A DNA stretch of 64,000 bases, from positions 274,970-338,969 of the forward strand of contig NZ_QMFA01000003.1 in assembly GCF_003285005.1 (NCBI RefSeq), in the 5' to 3' direction. Below are positions 1 through 8,506 of the stretch, piece by piece. Origin of the DNA: Paenibacillus sp. YN15 (GTDB lineage: Bacteria; Bacillota; Bacilli; Paenibacillales; NBRC-103111). Both the position numbers and the translations under genes were made by a program. The stretch's first letter is position 1. Every line of letters begins with the position of its first letter. Below the pieces are notes generated by a model, which saw only the letters and a list, made by a program, of their open reading frames with translations, did not search any database and was not told the origin of the DNA.

Positions 1-1
1 G

Positions 2-1069
2 GAAGGGATTTCCGGTTTTGCGGAGCAGGGCGGCAAGGTAGTGATGATCGACGGCCAATCGTTGGGCAGGAATGAGCATAATGAAGCTCATTCTCCGGCC
101 AAGGTGCAAGCAGCCGCCGCTCAGGCCGTTATTGTGGGGAGCAGCGCTTCGGGAGAGCAGATCCGCCAGACTCTGCTTCCTCTTCTGGAGCAGGAGGACA
201 TGACCCCGGTGATGCTGGAGGAGGCGGCGAGCCAGCAGCCGGTTTATGGAGTGGAATGGCGTTCTGCCAACAACGACGGGAAGCTGCTGATTAATGCTGT
301 CAATTACACCAACCGGACCCAGACGGTCTCCCTGGAGGTTTACGGCCAGGCGGTGCAGACGCCTGTGTTGGAGCGGATTTCCGGCAAGCCGGTGAATCCG
401 GCGTCCTTTGAGCTTGCGCCTTATACGCCGTATTTGCTGGAGGTTGCTTCCTCTTCCGGCGGGAGTGCAGAGGGGGAGGAAGCCGCGGCCGCACCCGGAC
501 GGCCGGAGTTGTCCCATAATAATGGCCATGATACCGGGCTGCTTGACGGGGATTATGAGGTGCGGATGAACCTGTGGTGGGGAAACAATGCAGACGATTA
601 CAGGCTGTATGAAAACGGGGTGCTGATTGATTCCCAGGCCCTTGCGGCGCAGACGCCCAATCCCCAGACCGCAGCAACCTCCATTGCCGGAAGAGGGGAT
701 GGGATTTACCGCTATTACGCGGAGCTGTCCTATGCCCATGGCACAAGCCGGAGCGAGGAGATAACCGTTACCGTGCAGAATGCCGCCCCCTCCAAACCGG
801 TGCTGTCCGCAGATAACTGGGATGGGGACGGGAGCTATAGGCTGACCATGAATTTGTGGTGGGGCACCAACGGCACTGCCTACCGCCTGTATGAGAACGG
901 GGAGCTTATCGACACCCAGGCGTTGGAGCTGCGCACTCCCCAAGCCCAAAGCGCCCGGACGGCGGTTGCCGGAAGGCAGCCGGGAGTCTATGAATACCGC
1001 TGCGAGCTGGTCAATGCAGCCGGAAGCACCATGAGCGACAGCATCACCGTCGAGGTATTGCATCCGTAA
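2..1069 (+). CDS. C-terminal part of a large secreted glycoside hydrolase (5' end outside window)
   Basis: The reading frame is open from base 2, so the gene enters from the left; about 355 C-terminal residues are visible. The first ~150 residues (a GGKVVMIDG-type strand, then a segment ending in APYTPYLLEV) resemble the C-terminal beta domains of GH42-like beta-galactosidase-type enzymes. Two tandem ~90-residue modules follow, roughly bases 503-775 and 790-1065, each with MNLWWG and YRLYENG..ID.QAL motifs. These are the Ig/fibronectin-like modules common at the end of Bacillus and Paenibacillus chitinases and other secreted glycanases, where they probably help bind polysaccharide. The catalytic domain is outside the window, so the substrate cannot be named. 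An intrinsic terminator follows directly. Confidence 0.75.
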   Translation, partial: EGISGFAEQGGKVVMIDGQSLGRNEHNEAHSPAKVQAAAAQAVIVGSSASGEQIRQTLLPLLEQEDMTPVMLEEAASQQPVYGVEWRSANNDGKLLINAVNYTNRTQTVSLEVYGQAVQTPVLERISGKPVNPASFELAPYTPYLLEVASSSGGSAEGEEAAAAPGRPELSHNNGHDTGLLDGDYEVRMNLWWGNNADDYRLYENGVLIDSQALAAQTPNPQTAATSIAGRGDGIYRYYAELSYAHGTSRSEEITVTVQNAAPSKPVLSADNWDGDGSYRLTMNLWWGTNGTAYRLYENGELIDTQALELRTPQAQSARTAVAGRQPGVYEYRCELVNAAGSTMSDSITVEVLHP

Positions 1070-1082
1070 GTGTCACGAATAC

Positions 1083-1121
1083 AGGCCCTGCAGCAGGCGC
1101 AAGCCTTTTGCAGGGCCTTTT
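1083..1121 (+). terminator. Intrinsic terminator of the glycoside hydrolase gene
   Basis: A perfect 10-bp stem AGGCCCTGCA / TGCAGGGCCT is followed by TTTT, 14 bases after the stop codon. Confidence 0.85.
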
Positions 1122-1199
1122 CAGTTGGGGCAGGGATATGGGCTTGCGGGACGCAAGCGCGCAGTGCGTGGTGCGGGAGGGCGGGTGGCATAGCTTCCG

Positions 1200-1275
1200 G
1201 AGGTTAGCGGTGACAGGGGGAGAGGGGCGAGAGGCAGCAGGAGGCGAGGGGCAGTAGGGGGCAGAGAGGGGCGGG
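1200..1275. repeat. G-rich purine tract in the 1070-1335 intergenic stretch
   Basis: The + strand holds many short runs of three to five G separated by A, GA, CGA or CAG (for example GGGGGAGAGGGGCGAGAGG). No gene is visible here. The tract could fold as a G-quadruplex or be a decayed low-complexity repeat. Confidence 0.5.
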
Positions 1276-1335
1276 AGACGACTCATGCCCCTGCACGCCG
1301 TCCCGCGGCGAGGCAGCAGGCAGAACTGTTCGCAT

Positions 1336-1378
1336 AAAAACAGGGACGGATGGATGATGGCTTTCCGCGTCCCTGTTT
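1336..1378 (-). terminator. Intrinsic terminator of the transaminase gene
   Basis: Perfect stem AAACAGGGACG / CGTCCCTGTTT; read on the minus strand it ends in a T run (1336-1340). It lies just beyond the stop of the minus-strand transaminase gene. Confidence 0.85.
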
Positions 1379-1406
1379 AGTATGCTGGAGAAGTGAGTGT
1401 TTTTTT

Positions 1407-2240
1407 CTACATAAAGAGTGTCTGGAACTCCCGCTGAAGCCGGCGGGTAACGGGGCCGGGCTGGCCTGCCGCAATGGGCGTTTCGTCAATGAGGATCACA
1501 GGCGTCACCTCTGTGGTGGTTCCTGTGATGAACACTTCATCGGCCTTGTACAGCTCCTCCAGGCCGAAAGCCTGCTCATGGACCGGAATACCCAGGGCGC
1601 GGGCTTGCTCCAGCACCACTTGACGGGTTACGCCGGGCAGGATCAGGTTATTCGCCGGGTGGGTCCATACGGCTCCGTCCTTGACCATCATAATATTGGA
1701 GGAGCTGCATTCCGTAACCGTCCCGTTCCGGTGCAGCACAGCCTCGTCAGCCCCGCGCTCCACCGCTTCCTGTTTGGCCAGCACGTTGCCCAGCAGGTTC
1801 AGCGTTTTGATGTCGCAGCGCAGCCAGCGGATGTCGGGCACGGATACGATGCGGATGCCTCCTGTAATCTTGTCCCGGTTCCGGGGCAAGGGCTTGCAGT
1901 AGGCTGTCAGCACAGGCTGGGTGCCCTCCGGGGGAAAGGCATGGCCTCGGGGGGAGGCGCCGCGGGTAATCTGCATGTACAGGATGCCCTCCTCCACAGG
2001 GTCCTCCTCCAGCAGCTTGTACAGCAGCCCGGTAATTTCGGGAAGGCCGTAGGGGAGGGGAATCCTCAGCTCGGCAGCGCTGCGGGCCAGTCTGACCAGA
2101 TGGGCATCCTCCTGAAACAGGCGGCCGTTATAAATCCGGAAAACCTCATAAATGCCGTCGCCGAAATAATAGCCCCGGTCATCCGGGTGTATGGCGGCGT
2201 CCTGGTAATCCGTGATGGTGAGATTATGGAGAAATTTCAT
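1407..2240 (-). CDS. dat: D-amino acid aminotransferase
   Basis: A fold-type IV PLP aminotransferase that interconverts D-alanine and D-glutamate with their 2-oxo acids, supplying D-amino acids for peptidoglycan. With the start at 2240 the protein has 277 residues, close to the family's usual ~280, and the PLP lysine in CDIKTLNLL falls at residue 145, the position known from Bacillus D-amino acid transaminase. The N-terminal YYFGDGIYEV and the C-terminal ITGTTTEVTPV motifs also fit. An in-frame ATG eight codons upstream is possible, but AAAAAGGAG lies about 10 bases before 2240. The gene is monocistronic, with its own terminator. A branched-chain or 4-amino-4-deoxychorismate-type relative is less likely. 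Confidence 0.88.
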   Translation of the reverse strand: MKFLHNLTITDYQDAAIHPDDRGYYFGDGIYEVFRIYNGRLFQEDAHLVRLARSAAELRIPLPYGLPEITGLLYKLLEEDPVEEGILYMQITRGASPRGHAFPPEGTQPVLTAYCKPLPRNRDKITGGIRIVSVPDIRWLRCDIKTLNLLGNVLAKQEAVERGADEAVLHRNGTVTECSSSNIMMVKDGAVWTHPANNLILPGVTRQVVLEQARALGIPVHEQAFGLEELYKADEVFITGTTTEVTPVILIDETPIAAGQPGPVTRRLQREFQTLFM

Positions 2241-2315
2241 GGCGGGCAAGCTCCTTTTTGGCAAATTTCGGTTTTCCCTATTTTACCCCTAATCGCGTAA
2301 AATTGCACAGGGGAA

Positions 2316-2510
2316 GAATAGCGGAAGCTTTTTTCCGCTATTCCTGCGGCGGAGCCCCTCGCATCGGCAATAGCGGAAACGAATTTCCACTATCCGGAGC
2401 AGACGTCCGGCCAAACCGGGGAAAAGAGCAGGTTAACGGAAAAAGCCTTCCGCTAACGGGCCATCACGAATCATGCGGCTGCCAATAACGGAAAATAGCT
2501 GCCGCTAATC
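2316..2510. repeat. Cluster of four TAGCGGAA..TTCCGCTA palindromic units
   Basis: Four imperfect palindromes of 27-28 bases lie at 2316-2343, 2369-2395, 2433-2459 and 2484-2510. Each has the form (A)TAGCGGAA-spacer-TTCCGCTA(T), with A/G variation in the arms. They occupy most of the gap between dat and nrdJ. No reading frame with a ribosome binding site is seen. A related cluster occurs at 30290-30468. Confidence 0.75.
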
Positions 2511-2703
2511 CACAGTCTGTTTCCGTACGTGTACCCAATCTGCGCCTTCCATGCTGGCCGCTCAAACGCGCTAATGAGATGGGAGCGGAGAGTGTCCACA
2601 GACCATTACAGGTTATTGACCACGAAAAAGTGAGCCAGGTTGAGAAAATGACAGCTTCTCCCCGGCCTTTCGGCACAAATTCGTCAATTTCGGCTTTATT
2701 TCA

Positions 2704-2758
2704 TTAGAAACACTACATATAGTGGTGTATAATGGACTTCTCGCACTATATCTTGAAC
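2704..2758 (+). promoter_or_regulatory. nrdJ promoter with two candidate NrdR boxes
   Basis: Two 16-bp elements match the NrdR consensus acaCwAtATaTwGtgt: 2710-2725 (ACACTACATATAGTGG) and 2743-2758 (GCACTATATCTTGAAC, weaker). Their starts are 33 bases apart, about three helical turns, as is usual for NrdR pairs. A TATAAT at 2728-2733 sits between them with TTAGAA (2704-2709) 18 bases upstream. Binding would cover the promoter and repress nrdJ when dATP is sufficient. The boxes are seen; the regulation is inferred. Confidence 0.72.
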
Positions 2759-2831
2759 GTTCTGCCTCTTTATAGAACATATTCCAGATGTTTTGTCAAG
2801 CCGAAATAATCATAGCCGGGAGGGTGTTCAT

Positions 2832-5519
2832 GTGGAAACCATGCAACTGAAGCAATCCAAATTGGAGGGGCTTAGCGAAAAAATATTTTTGGACCGTTAT
2901 GCGATGAAGGACCCCGATACCAATAATACCAAGGTGGGAGACGCGGTTTTGGTGCTGACCAAGGACGATCCGAAATTCCCCGCCAAGGAAGTGGGACAGG
3001 TGGTTGCCCGGAATGGCAAGCAGGTCACCATCAAGCTGCGCAGCGGAGAAATGGTGGAATCCACCGTGGAAAAGCTGACGTTGACCAAGGAGCAGACTCC
3101 CGAGGAGCTGTGGGACCGGCTGGCCAAGGCCATGGCGTCGGTGGAAGCCACGCCCGAGAAACGCCAGGAATGGACCGAAAAGTTCCGCTACATACTGGAC
3201 GACTGGAAGCTGGTGCCCGGCGGGCGGATTGCGGCAGGCGCCGATGCCAGCGATGAGCTGACCCTGTTCAACTGCTACGTCGTCCCGTCTCCCCATGACA
3301 GCCGCGGCGGAATTATGGCCACCTTGTCGGAAATGACGGAGATTATGTCCCGCGGCGGCGGTGTGGGCATCAACCTGTCTTCCCTGCGGCCCCGCAGGTC
3401 CGTGGTTCGCGGCGTCAGCGGATCTTCGTCAGGCGCTGTATCCTGGGGCGGGCTGTTCAGCTACACCACCGGCCTTATCGAGCAGGGCGGCAGCCGGCGC
3501 GGAGCCCTGATGCTGATGATGAACGACTGGCATCCGGACCTGCTGGACTTCATTACCGTCAAGCAAACCATGAACCAGATCACCAACGCCAATCTCTCCG
3601 TGTGCGTCAGCAACGGCTTTATGAAGGCGGTGAAGGAGGATCTGGACTGGGAGCTGGTATTCCCGGACACCACGGACAGCGAATACGACGCCGTATGGAA
3701 CGGCGATTTGGATGCGTGGAAAGCCAAGGGTAAAGCCGTCAAGGTCTACAAAACCGTCAAAGCCCGGGACGTGTGGCATACCATTATCGAATCCGCCTGG
3801 AAGTCTGCCGAACCCGGCGTTGTATTTATGGAATATTACAACCAGATGTCCAACAGCTGGTACTTCAATCCCATTATCTGCACCAATCCCTGCGGCGAGC
3901 AAGGGCTGCCGGCATGGGGCGTGTGCAACCTGTCCGCCGTCAACCTGTCCCGCTTCTACGATGCGGACAAGCATGATGTGGCCTGGGAGGAGCTGGGCCG
4001 GGTGGTGCGGTATTCCGCCCGTTTCCTGGACAATGTCATCGACAAGACGCCGTACCATTTTGAAGAAAACCGCGAGAACCAGCTGAACGAGCGTCGGGTG
4101 GGCATGGGCTCCATGGGCCTGGCCGAGCTGATGATCAAGCTGGAAATCCGCTACGGCAGCCCGGAATCCCTGGAATTCCTGGACAAGCTCTATGGTTTTA
4201 TGGCCAAGGAGGCATACCTGGCCTCTGCGGAGATTGCCGAGGAGAAGGGCAGCTTCAAGATGTTCGATGCGGAGAAATATTTGCAAAGCGGCTTTATGAA
4301 AAATATGATGCAGGCCTTCCCCGAAGTGGGAGCCGCCATCCAAGCCAAAGGGATGCGCAATGTCACCGTGATTACCCAGGCGCCTACGGGCAGCACCGGG
4401 ACCATGGTGGGCACCTCCACCGGCATTGAGCCGTATTTTGCCTTTGAATATTTCCGGCAAAGCCGTCTGGGCTTCGACAAGCAGCTGGTGCCCATTGCCC
4501 AGGAGTGGAAGGACGCCCATCCCGGGGAGGAGCTGCCGGACTATTTCGTCACTGCCATGAATCTGTCGGCAGAGGATCATATCCGGGCGCAAGCCGCCAT
4601 CCAGCGCTGGGTGGACAGCTCCATCTCCAAAACAGCCAACTGCCCCGCCGACTTTACAGTAGAGGAAACCGAGCGGCTGTATGAGCTGGCCTTTGATTTG
4701 GGCTGCAAGGGCGTCACCATTTACCGGGACGGCAGCCGCGACGTGCAGGTGCTCTCCACCGAGAAGAAGGAAGACAAAAAGGAAGCGGAGGCTCCCAAGG
4801 CCGAAGCCGCTCCGGAAGCAGACAAAGCGGTTGCAGCCGCTGTGAAGCCGGAGCAATCCGACGCGGAAAACGAGTCTCTGGAAGCCATTGGCTCGGCCCT
4901 CTCCGTCAACGTGGACAAGAAAACCGAGCAGGTCTTCGACAACCAATACAAACGCCGTCCGCAGGTGCTCCGCGGCGCAACCTATAAGGTCAATACGCCC
5001 TTCGGGATGGCCTATATCACCATCAATGATCTGGACGGCATTCCCAGCGAAATCTTCCTGAACGTAGGCAAAGCCGGCTCCGACGTGTTCGCCATGTCCG
5101 AGGCTCTGGGCCGGGTATGCTCCCTGTTCCTGCGCTATGGCAACCACGGCAACAAGGAAGCGTTGCTTATCAAACATCTGAAGGGCATCGGCGGCTCCGG
5201 GGCTATCGGCTTTGGCGCCAACCGGGTAGAGTCCATCGCCGACGCTGTAGCGAAGTCGCTGGAAATGCACGTGCAGGCCAATGCCACCAACGCCGCGCAT
5301 AACAGCGCGCCGTATGTCACCGCGTCGGCGGAAGCAACCGCGTACAGCCACGCGGCGGGTCACGGTCACGACGCCCACGGCGGCCACGGCCATGGCCACA
5401 GCAGCCTGGATCTGGGCGCCGTCAGCAAGGACATCTGCCCCAGCTGCGGCAGCGCCTCGCTGATTCCCTCCGACGGATGCAAAACCTGCACCAGCTGCGG
5501 GTATAGTAGGTGCAGTTAA
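2832..5519 (+). CDS. nrdJ: Adenosylcobalamin-dependent (class II) ribonucleoside-diphosphate reductase
   Basis: Reduces ribonucleotides to deoxyribonucleotides with a thiyl radical made from coenzyme B12, so it works with or without oxygen. With GTG 2832 as start (GGGAGG 8 bases upstream) the protein has 895 residues. Cys148 (FNCYV) and Cys365 (VCNLS) form the expected redox pair and Cys354 in NPCGEQ is the radical cysteine, with Asn352 and Glu356 beside it; the 354-365 spacing of 11 equals that of the Thermotoga enzyme. GRIAAGAD and APTGSTGTM substrate loops are present. After an Ala/Glu-rich linker (~640-690) and a tail domain comes a His-rich stretch (HGHDAHGGHGHGH) and a C-terminal CPSCG...CTSCG zinc-ribbon-like tail. 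Candidate NrdR boxes lie upstream, and a terminator follows. Confidence 0.95.
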   Translation: METMQLKQSKLEGLSEKIFLDRYAMKDPDTNNTKVGDAVLVLTKDDPKFPAKEVGQVVARNGKQVTIKLRSGEMVESTVEKLTLTKEQTPEELWDRLAKAMASVEATPEKRQEWTEKFRYILDDWKLVPGGRIAAGADASDELTLFNCYVVPSPHDSRGGIMATLSEMTEIMSRGGGVGINLSSLRPRRSVVRGVSGSSSGAVSWGGLFSYTTGLIEQGGSRRGALMLMMNDWHPDLLDFITVKQTMNQITNANLSVCVSNGFMKAVKEDLDWELVFPDTTDSEYDAVWNGDLDAWKAKGKAVKVYKTVKARDVWHTIIESAWKSAEPGVVFMEYYNQMSNSWYFNPIICTNPCGEQGLPAWGVCNLSAVNLSRFYDADKHDVAWEELGRVVRYSARFLDNVIDKTPYHFEENRENQLNERRVGMGSMGLAELMIKLEIRYGSPESLEFLDKLYGFMAKEAYLASAEIAEEKGSFKMFDAEKYLQSGFMKNMMQAFPEVGAAIQAKGMRNVTVITQAPTGSTGTMVGTSTGIEPYFAFEYFRQSRLGFDKQLVPIAQEWKDAHPGEELPDYFVTAMNLSAEDHIRAQAAIQRWVDSSISKTANCPADFTVEETERLYELAFDLGCKGVTIYRDGSRDVQVLSTEKKEDKKEAEAPKAEAAPEADKAVAAAVKPEQSDAENESLEAIGSALSVNVDKKTEQVFDNQYKRRPQVLRGATYKVNTPFGMAYITINDLDGIPSEIFLNVGKAGSDVFAMSEALGRVCSLFLRYGNHGNKEALLIKHLKGIGGSGAIGFGANRVESIADAVAKSLEMHVQANATNAAHNSAPYVTASAEATAYSHAAGHGHDAHGGHGHGHSSLDLGAVSKDICPSCGSASLIPSDGCKTCTSCGYSRCS

Positions 5520-5567
5520 TGCTTGTAGCCATTGTCAGAAATGAAAAATAGTCTTGCGCATGTAAAA

Positions 5568-5600
5568 AACCAGGCTCAGCAATCAGCCTGGTTTTCTTTT
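5568..5600 (+). terminator. Intrinsic terminator of nrdJ
   Basis: Stem AACCAGGCT / AGCCTGGTT followed by a T-rich tail, about 50 bases after the nrdJ stop. Confidence 0.88.
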
Positions 5601-5682
5601 TATTGAATGCCATCCCGCCAAACAAATTCAATCAATGTTATACTTTCAATAAGAAGTGGTGACGGAGGGATGGGCACCAGAG

Positions 5683-6930
5683 ATGACAACGTTCCGGAAG
5701 ACGAAGACATTCATGAGGTTTATGGTCAAAAACGGGATATTGACACTGGCCACAAGCCTGATCATTGTATTGGCGATACGCGCGATTCTTCATGAGAAGG
5801 AGCGGGGCTGGCTGGAGTATGTCCCGATTTTTTTGTTTGTGGTCATGATCATTACGCTTTTCTTTTTTATTATTTATTGGCAGAGCCACAAGCTCCGGTC
5901 CGAGCAGGAGCTGCTGTCGAATGTGTTCAAGCATAGCCCGGACGGGATTCTGGTGCTGGATCATACGCTGAATATTGTCCGGATGAATCCTGTCGCAGGA
6001 CAGATGATGCAGATTGGCGATGAACCGGCTGCGCTGAGCTTTTGCAATTTTTGCTCGAATTATCCGGGTTTGCATAAGCTGTGCTCATATCAAAATTGTT
6101 TTATTACCGAGCCAGGCGCGCAGGTGATGACGCTGCAGCTGACCACGCCAAGCGGAAGGAAGAAGTCCATAAATGCCAGCCTGTCGCAATATCAGGACCC
6201 GATATATGGCCCTTTGAACATTATCCGCATGCAGGAGGTGGAGGAGCGGCGTCAGGAGGAGCAGAACCGGATCGCCAAGATGATTACCCACTCCATTTTG
6301 TCCGCACAGGAGAATGAGCGGAAGCGCATCTCGCGGGAGCTGCATGACGGGATCGGCCAGTCCCTGTACAGTATTCTGATTCAGACGGAAATCATCAAAG
6401 CGTCTCTCGAATCGGAGGAGAATTCAGCAGCAGACGAACCCATGTCGGCTTTGCAGGAATCGATCCGCCATACCATCGAGGATATCCGCGATTTGTCCGC
6501 TGAGCTTCGTCCTTCCGCGCTGGATGATATTGGGCTCGCGGCGGCGCTTCGCAATTACGTGCGGCTGTACCGGCAAAAATTCGGCATTCAAGTGCTGTTC
6601 ACGATTGAAGGAGACAGTGGCCGTTTGCCGGCCGCGCATGAAATTGCTCTTTACCGCATCGTTCAGGAAGCGCTCACCAATGCGGCGAAATATTCGCAGA
6701 CTGAAGTGGTTGATGTCAGCTTAAAGCTGCTTCCGTTGTATACGGAATTGCATATTCGCGATTATGGAACCGGGTTTGTCATCACTGCGGAATTGCGTCA
6801 AGGCGTGGGGCTCTATAGTATGGAGGAACGGGTGAATATTCTGGGCGGGGAATTTGCCATTGAATCCGCACCGGGCCAAGGAACGGTTATTCAAGTAAAG
6901 GTGCCCATTGGCGAGCGGCAGGCCAGGTAA
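5683..6930 (+). CDS. nreB: Membrane-anchored NreB-like sensor histidine kinase with four-cysteine PAS sensor
   Basis: Probable oxygen/redox sensor that phosphorylates the downstream regulator to switch on nitrate respiration. Two hydrophobic helices lie at the N-terminus (about residues 15-35 and 45-65). A PAS-like domain follows with Cys121, Cys124, Cys134 and Cys139 (C-X2-C-X9-C-X4-C), a candidate iron-sulfur cluster site. The HPK7-type H-box RISRELHDGIGQS carries phospho-accepting His221, and a HATPase domain (N box HEIALYRIVQEALTNAAKYS, GVGLYSMEER) ends the protein. Staphylococcal NreB is soluble and uses C-X2-C-X11-C-X2-C, so this is a variant form. The start is uncertain: ATG 5683 has GGAGGG 13 bases upstream; in-frame GTG codons exist at 5656 and 5659. 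The response regulator begins 16 bases after its stop. Confidence 0.85.
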   Translation: MTTFRKTKTFMRFMVKNGILTLATSLIIVLAIRAILHEKERGWLEYVPIFLFVVMIITLFFFIIYWQSHKLRSEQELLSNVFKHSPDGILVLDHTLNIVRMNPVAGQMMQIGDEPAALSFCNFCSNYPGLHKLCSYQNCFITEPGAQVMTLQLTTPSGRKKSINASLSQYQDPIYGPLNIIRMQEVEERRQEEQNRIAKMITHSILSAQENERKRISRELHDGIGQSLYSILIQTEIIKASLESEENSAADEPMSALQESIRHTIEDIRDLSAELRPSALDDIGLAAALRNYVRLYRQKFGIQVLFTIEGDSGRLPAAHEIALYRIVQEALTNAAKYSQTEVVDVSLKLLPLYTELHIRDYGTGFVITAELRQGVGLYSMEERVNILGGEFAIESAPGQGTVIQVKVPIGERQAR

Positions 6931-6946
6931 ACGGGAGGATGGATAT

Positions 6947-7603
6947 ATGATGGATATCAAAGTATTGATTGTCGATGATCATGCCGTTGTCCGGGACGGA
7001 CTCCGCGCCGTGCTGGATGCGAAGCCGGGGATCAAGGTTGTCGGAGAAGCGGCGGATGGCGTATCGTGCATGAAGAAGGCCTTCGAGCTCCATCCCGATC
7101 TTGTGCTGATGGATCTGAGCATGCCCAATGGCCGCGATGGTCTGTATACCACAAGCGAGCTGCTGCAATCCATGCCTGAGATCAAGGTCATTATCCTGAC
7201 GATGCATGATGAGGAACAGTACCTATACCGTGCATTGAAGGCAGGGGCGTCAGGCTACATACTCAAGTCGGCGCCAATCTCGGAGCTTATGACGGCTATC
7301 ATGCAGGTTCATCAAGGACTCGTCTACTTGCATCCGAATGCCACAAAGAAAGTAATCGAGGGTTATCTGCAGGGCCAGACACGGGAGGCAACGGACTCAT
7401 TCGAGACGTTAACCGAACGGGAGAAGGAGATTCTGACGCTGGTGGCCAAGGGATACACCAATAAAGAAGCCGCTGAGCTGCTTACCATCAGTGTCAAGAC
7501 AATTGAGAACCACAAGGCCAATATTATGGAAAAGCTGCAATTGAACAACCGGCGCGAGTTGATGAAGTTTGCGCTTCAAAGGGGGCTGCTCGACTTTGAT
7601 TAA
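6947..7603 (+). CDS. nreC: NreC-like response regulator (NarL/LuxR family)
   Basis: DNA-binding partner of the upstream kinase. Residues 1-120 form a receiver domain with the VDDH acidic pair near residue 8, phospho-acceptor Asp56 (LVLMDLSMP) and the KAGASGYILK loop. Residues ~152-214 form a LuxR-type helix-turn-helix (LTEREKEIL, then NKEAAELLTISVKTIENH). Length 218 fits the family. The start at 6947 has GGGAGG 8 bases upstream; an upstream in-frame ATG inside the kinase gene has no such site. It likely activates narK and narG through the GC-rich palindromes at 8507-8544 and 11962-11995. The target genes are inferred from context. Confidence 0.88.
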   Translation: MMDIKVLIVDDHAVVRDGLRAVLDAKPGIKVVGEAADGVSCMKKAFELHPDLVLMDLSMPNGRDGLYTTSELLQSMPEIKVIILTMHDEEQYLYRALKAGASGYILKSAPISELMTAIMQVHQGLVYLHPNATKKVIEGYLQGQTREATDSFETLTEREKEILTLVAKGYTNKEAAELLTISVKTIENHKANIMEKLQLNNRRELMKFALQRGLLDFD

Positions 7604-8489
7604 TGACAGCGGCCAACCGCTTACCACACAGCAGCAGATTCAGCTTGAATTGCAGCAGCTGAAATCCGGCATGGCGCTCGATTTCGTTGCCTTAGCGCTG
7701 GCGGATGCCAATTACCGGGACATTCATTGGAAAATCGCCCTGGGCGCCCGGTCGGGGCGTTATAAAAAAATTACCGTCCGCATGGGCAACGGGATGGCAG
7801 GAAAAGTCCTGCAAGCCAGACGGCCGCATGTGGTCACCTTTTTTCCGGAGGAGGTGCAGGATGAGGTACTGGGATATCCGATATTCCTCGTGGAATCGCT
7901 GCGCTCCGGCGTGGGGGTTTCGGTGGATTCCATTGGGGGCGAGCGGAAGCAGGCCTACGGCGTCCTGCTGGTAGGGCAGCGGGAGGAACGGGTATTCAGC
8001 GAAGAAGACATCGAAGAGGTGAAGTGTTCTGCCGCGAGGCTGGCTGTTTTGTACGACAGCATTACGGCCTACTCCCAGGCTCCTGATGCGCAAGCTCCGG
8101 TCCAGGATGACAAGGCAAGCCTGCTGCTTCACCGGCTAAAGGATTTCCGCGCAGAAGGGGTGGTCTGCGAATTATTGGATCAGCGCATTACGCGGCTGCC
8201 GGATGACCGCCAGGAACAGGTCGCCGCCATTCTCCAACTGCTGGCACAGCATTGCATCCAGGCTCATGCCGCGGCGAGGCTTGTGTTGGAGCAAGACGAT
8301 GCGGGGAATACGCTGGTGGAATTTAACAGCGTGGGGGATTGCCCTATATCCCGCGAGATGTTTAACCCCGTTAAGCATCAACTGCTCGCATTAAAATGCG
8401 ATTTGGAAATTGTGGCGGAGGAAAGCCGCCAAACGGTGCGCTTTACCATACCTACGCGAGTATTGCTGGATGAGCTGCACTGGAACTGA
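7596..8489 (+). CDS. nreA: NreA-like GAF-domain nitrate sensor with extra C-terminal domain
   Basis: Residues ~15-150 form a GAF domain (VRMGNGMAGKVLQARRPHVV, GVGVSVDSI, AYGVLLVGQR, FSEEDIEEVKCSAARLAVLY). In staphylococci NreA is a nitrate-binding GAF protein that restrains NreB; the position beside nreB/nreC supports the same role here. The protein is about 297 residues, nearly twice the usual NreA, and its last ~130 residues (EQVAAILQLLAQHC to VRFTIPTRVL) look like a degenerate histidine-kinase C-terminus without clear ATP-binding boxes. The start is probably TTG 7596, 10 bases after AAAGGGGG and overlapping the end of nreC, which implies translational coupling. Gene order is B-C-A, not the staphylococcal A-B-C. 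Confidence 0.7.
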   Translation: MINDSGQPLTTQQQIQLELQQLKSGMALDFVALALADANYRDIHWKIALGARSGRYKKITVRMGNGMAGKVLQARRPHVVTFFPEEVQDEVLGYPIFLVESLRSGVGVSVDSIGGERKQAYGVLLVGQREERVFSEEDIEEVKCSAARLAVLYDSITAYSQAPDAQAPVQDDKASLLLHRLKDFRAEGVVCELLDQRITRLPDDRQEQVAAILQLLAQHCIQAHAAARLVLEQDDAGNTLVEFNSVGDCPISREMFNPVKHQLLALKCDLEIVAEESRQTVRFTIPTRVLLDELHWN

Positions 8490-8506
8490 ATAACGGCAGC
8501 CCGAGA

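Noticed and set aside
1350-2300. 316-codon open frame on the plus strand
   Set aside because: Antisense to dat, whose Lys145 and family motifs are clear.
2520-2831. Cobalamin riboswitch upstream of nrdJ
   Set aside because: No B12-box-like conserved segment or suitable long leader fold was found; the promoter lies only about 100 bases before the start.
3429-5399. 656-codon open frame on the minus strand
   Set aside because: It is antisense to nrdJ, has no ribosome binding site and a composition set by the opposite strand; nrdJ motifs are complete.
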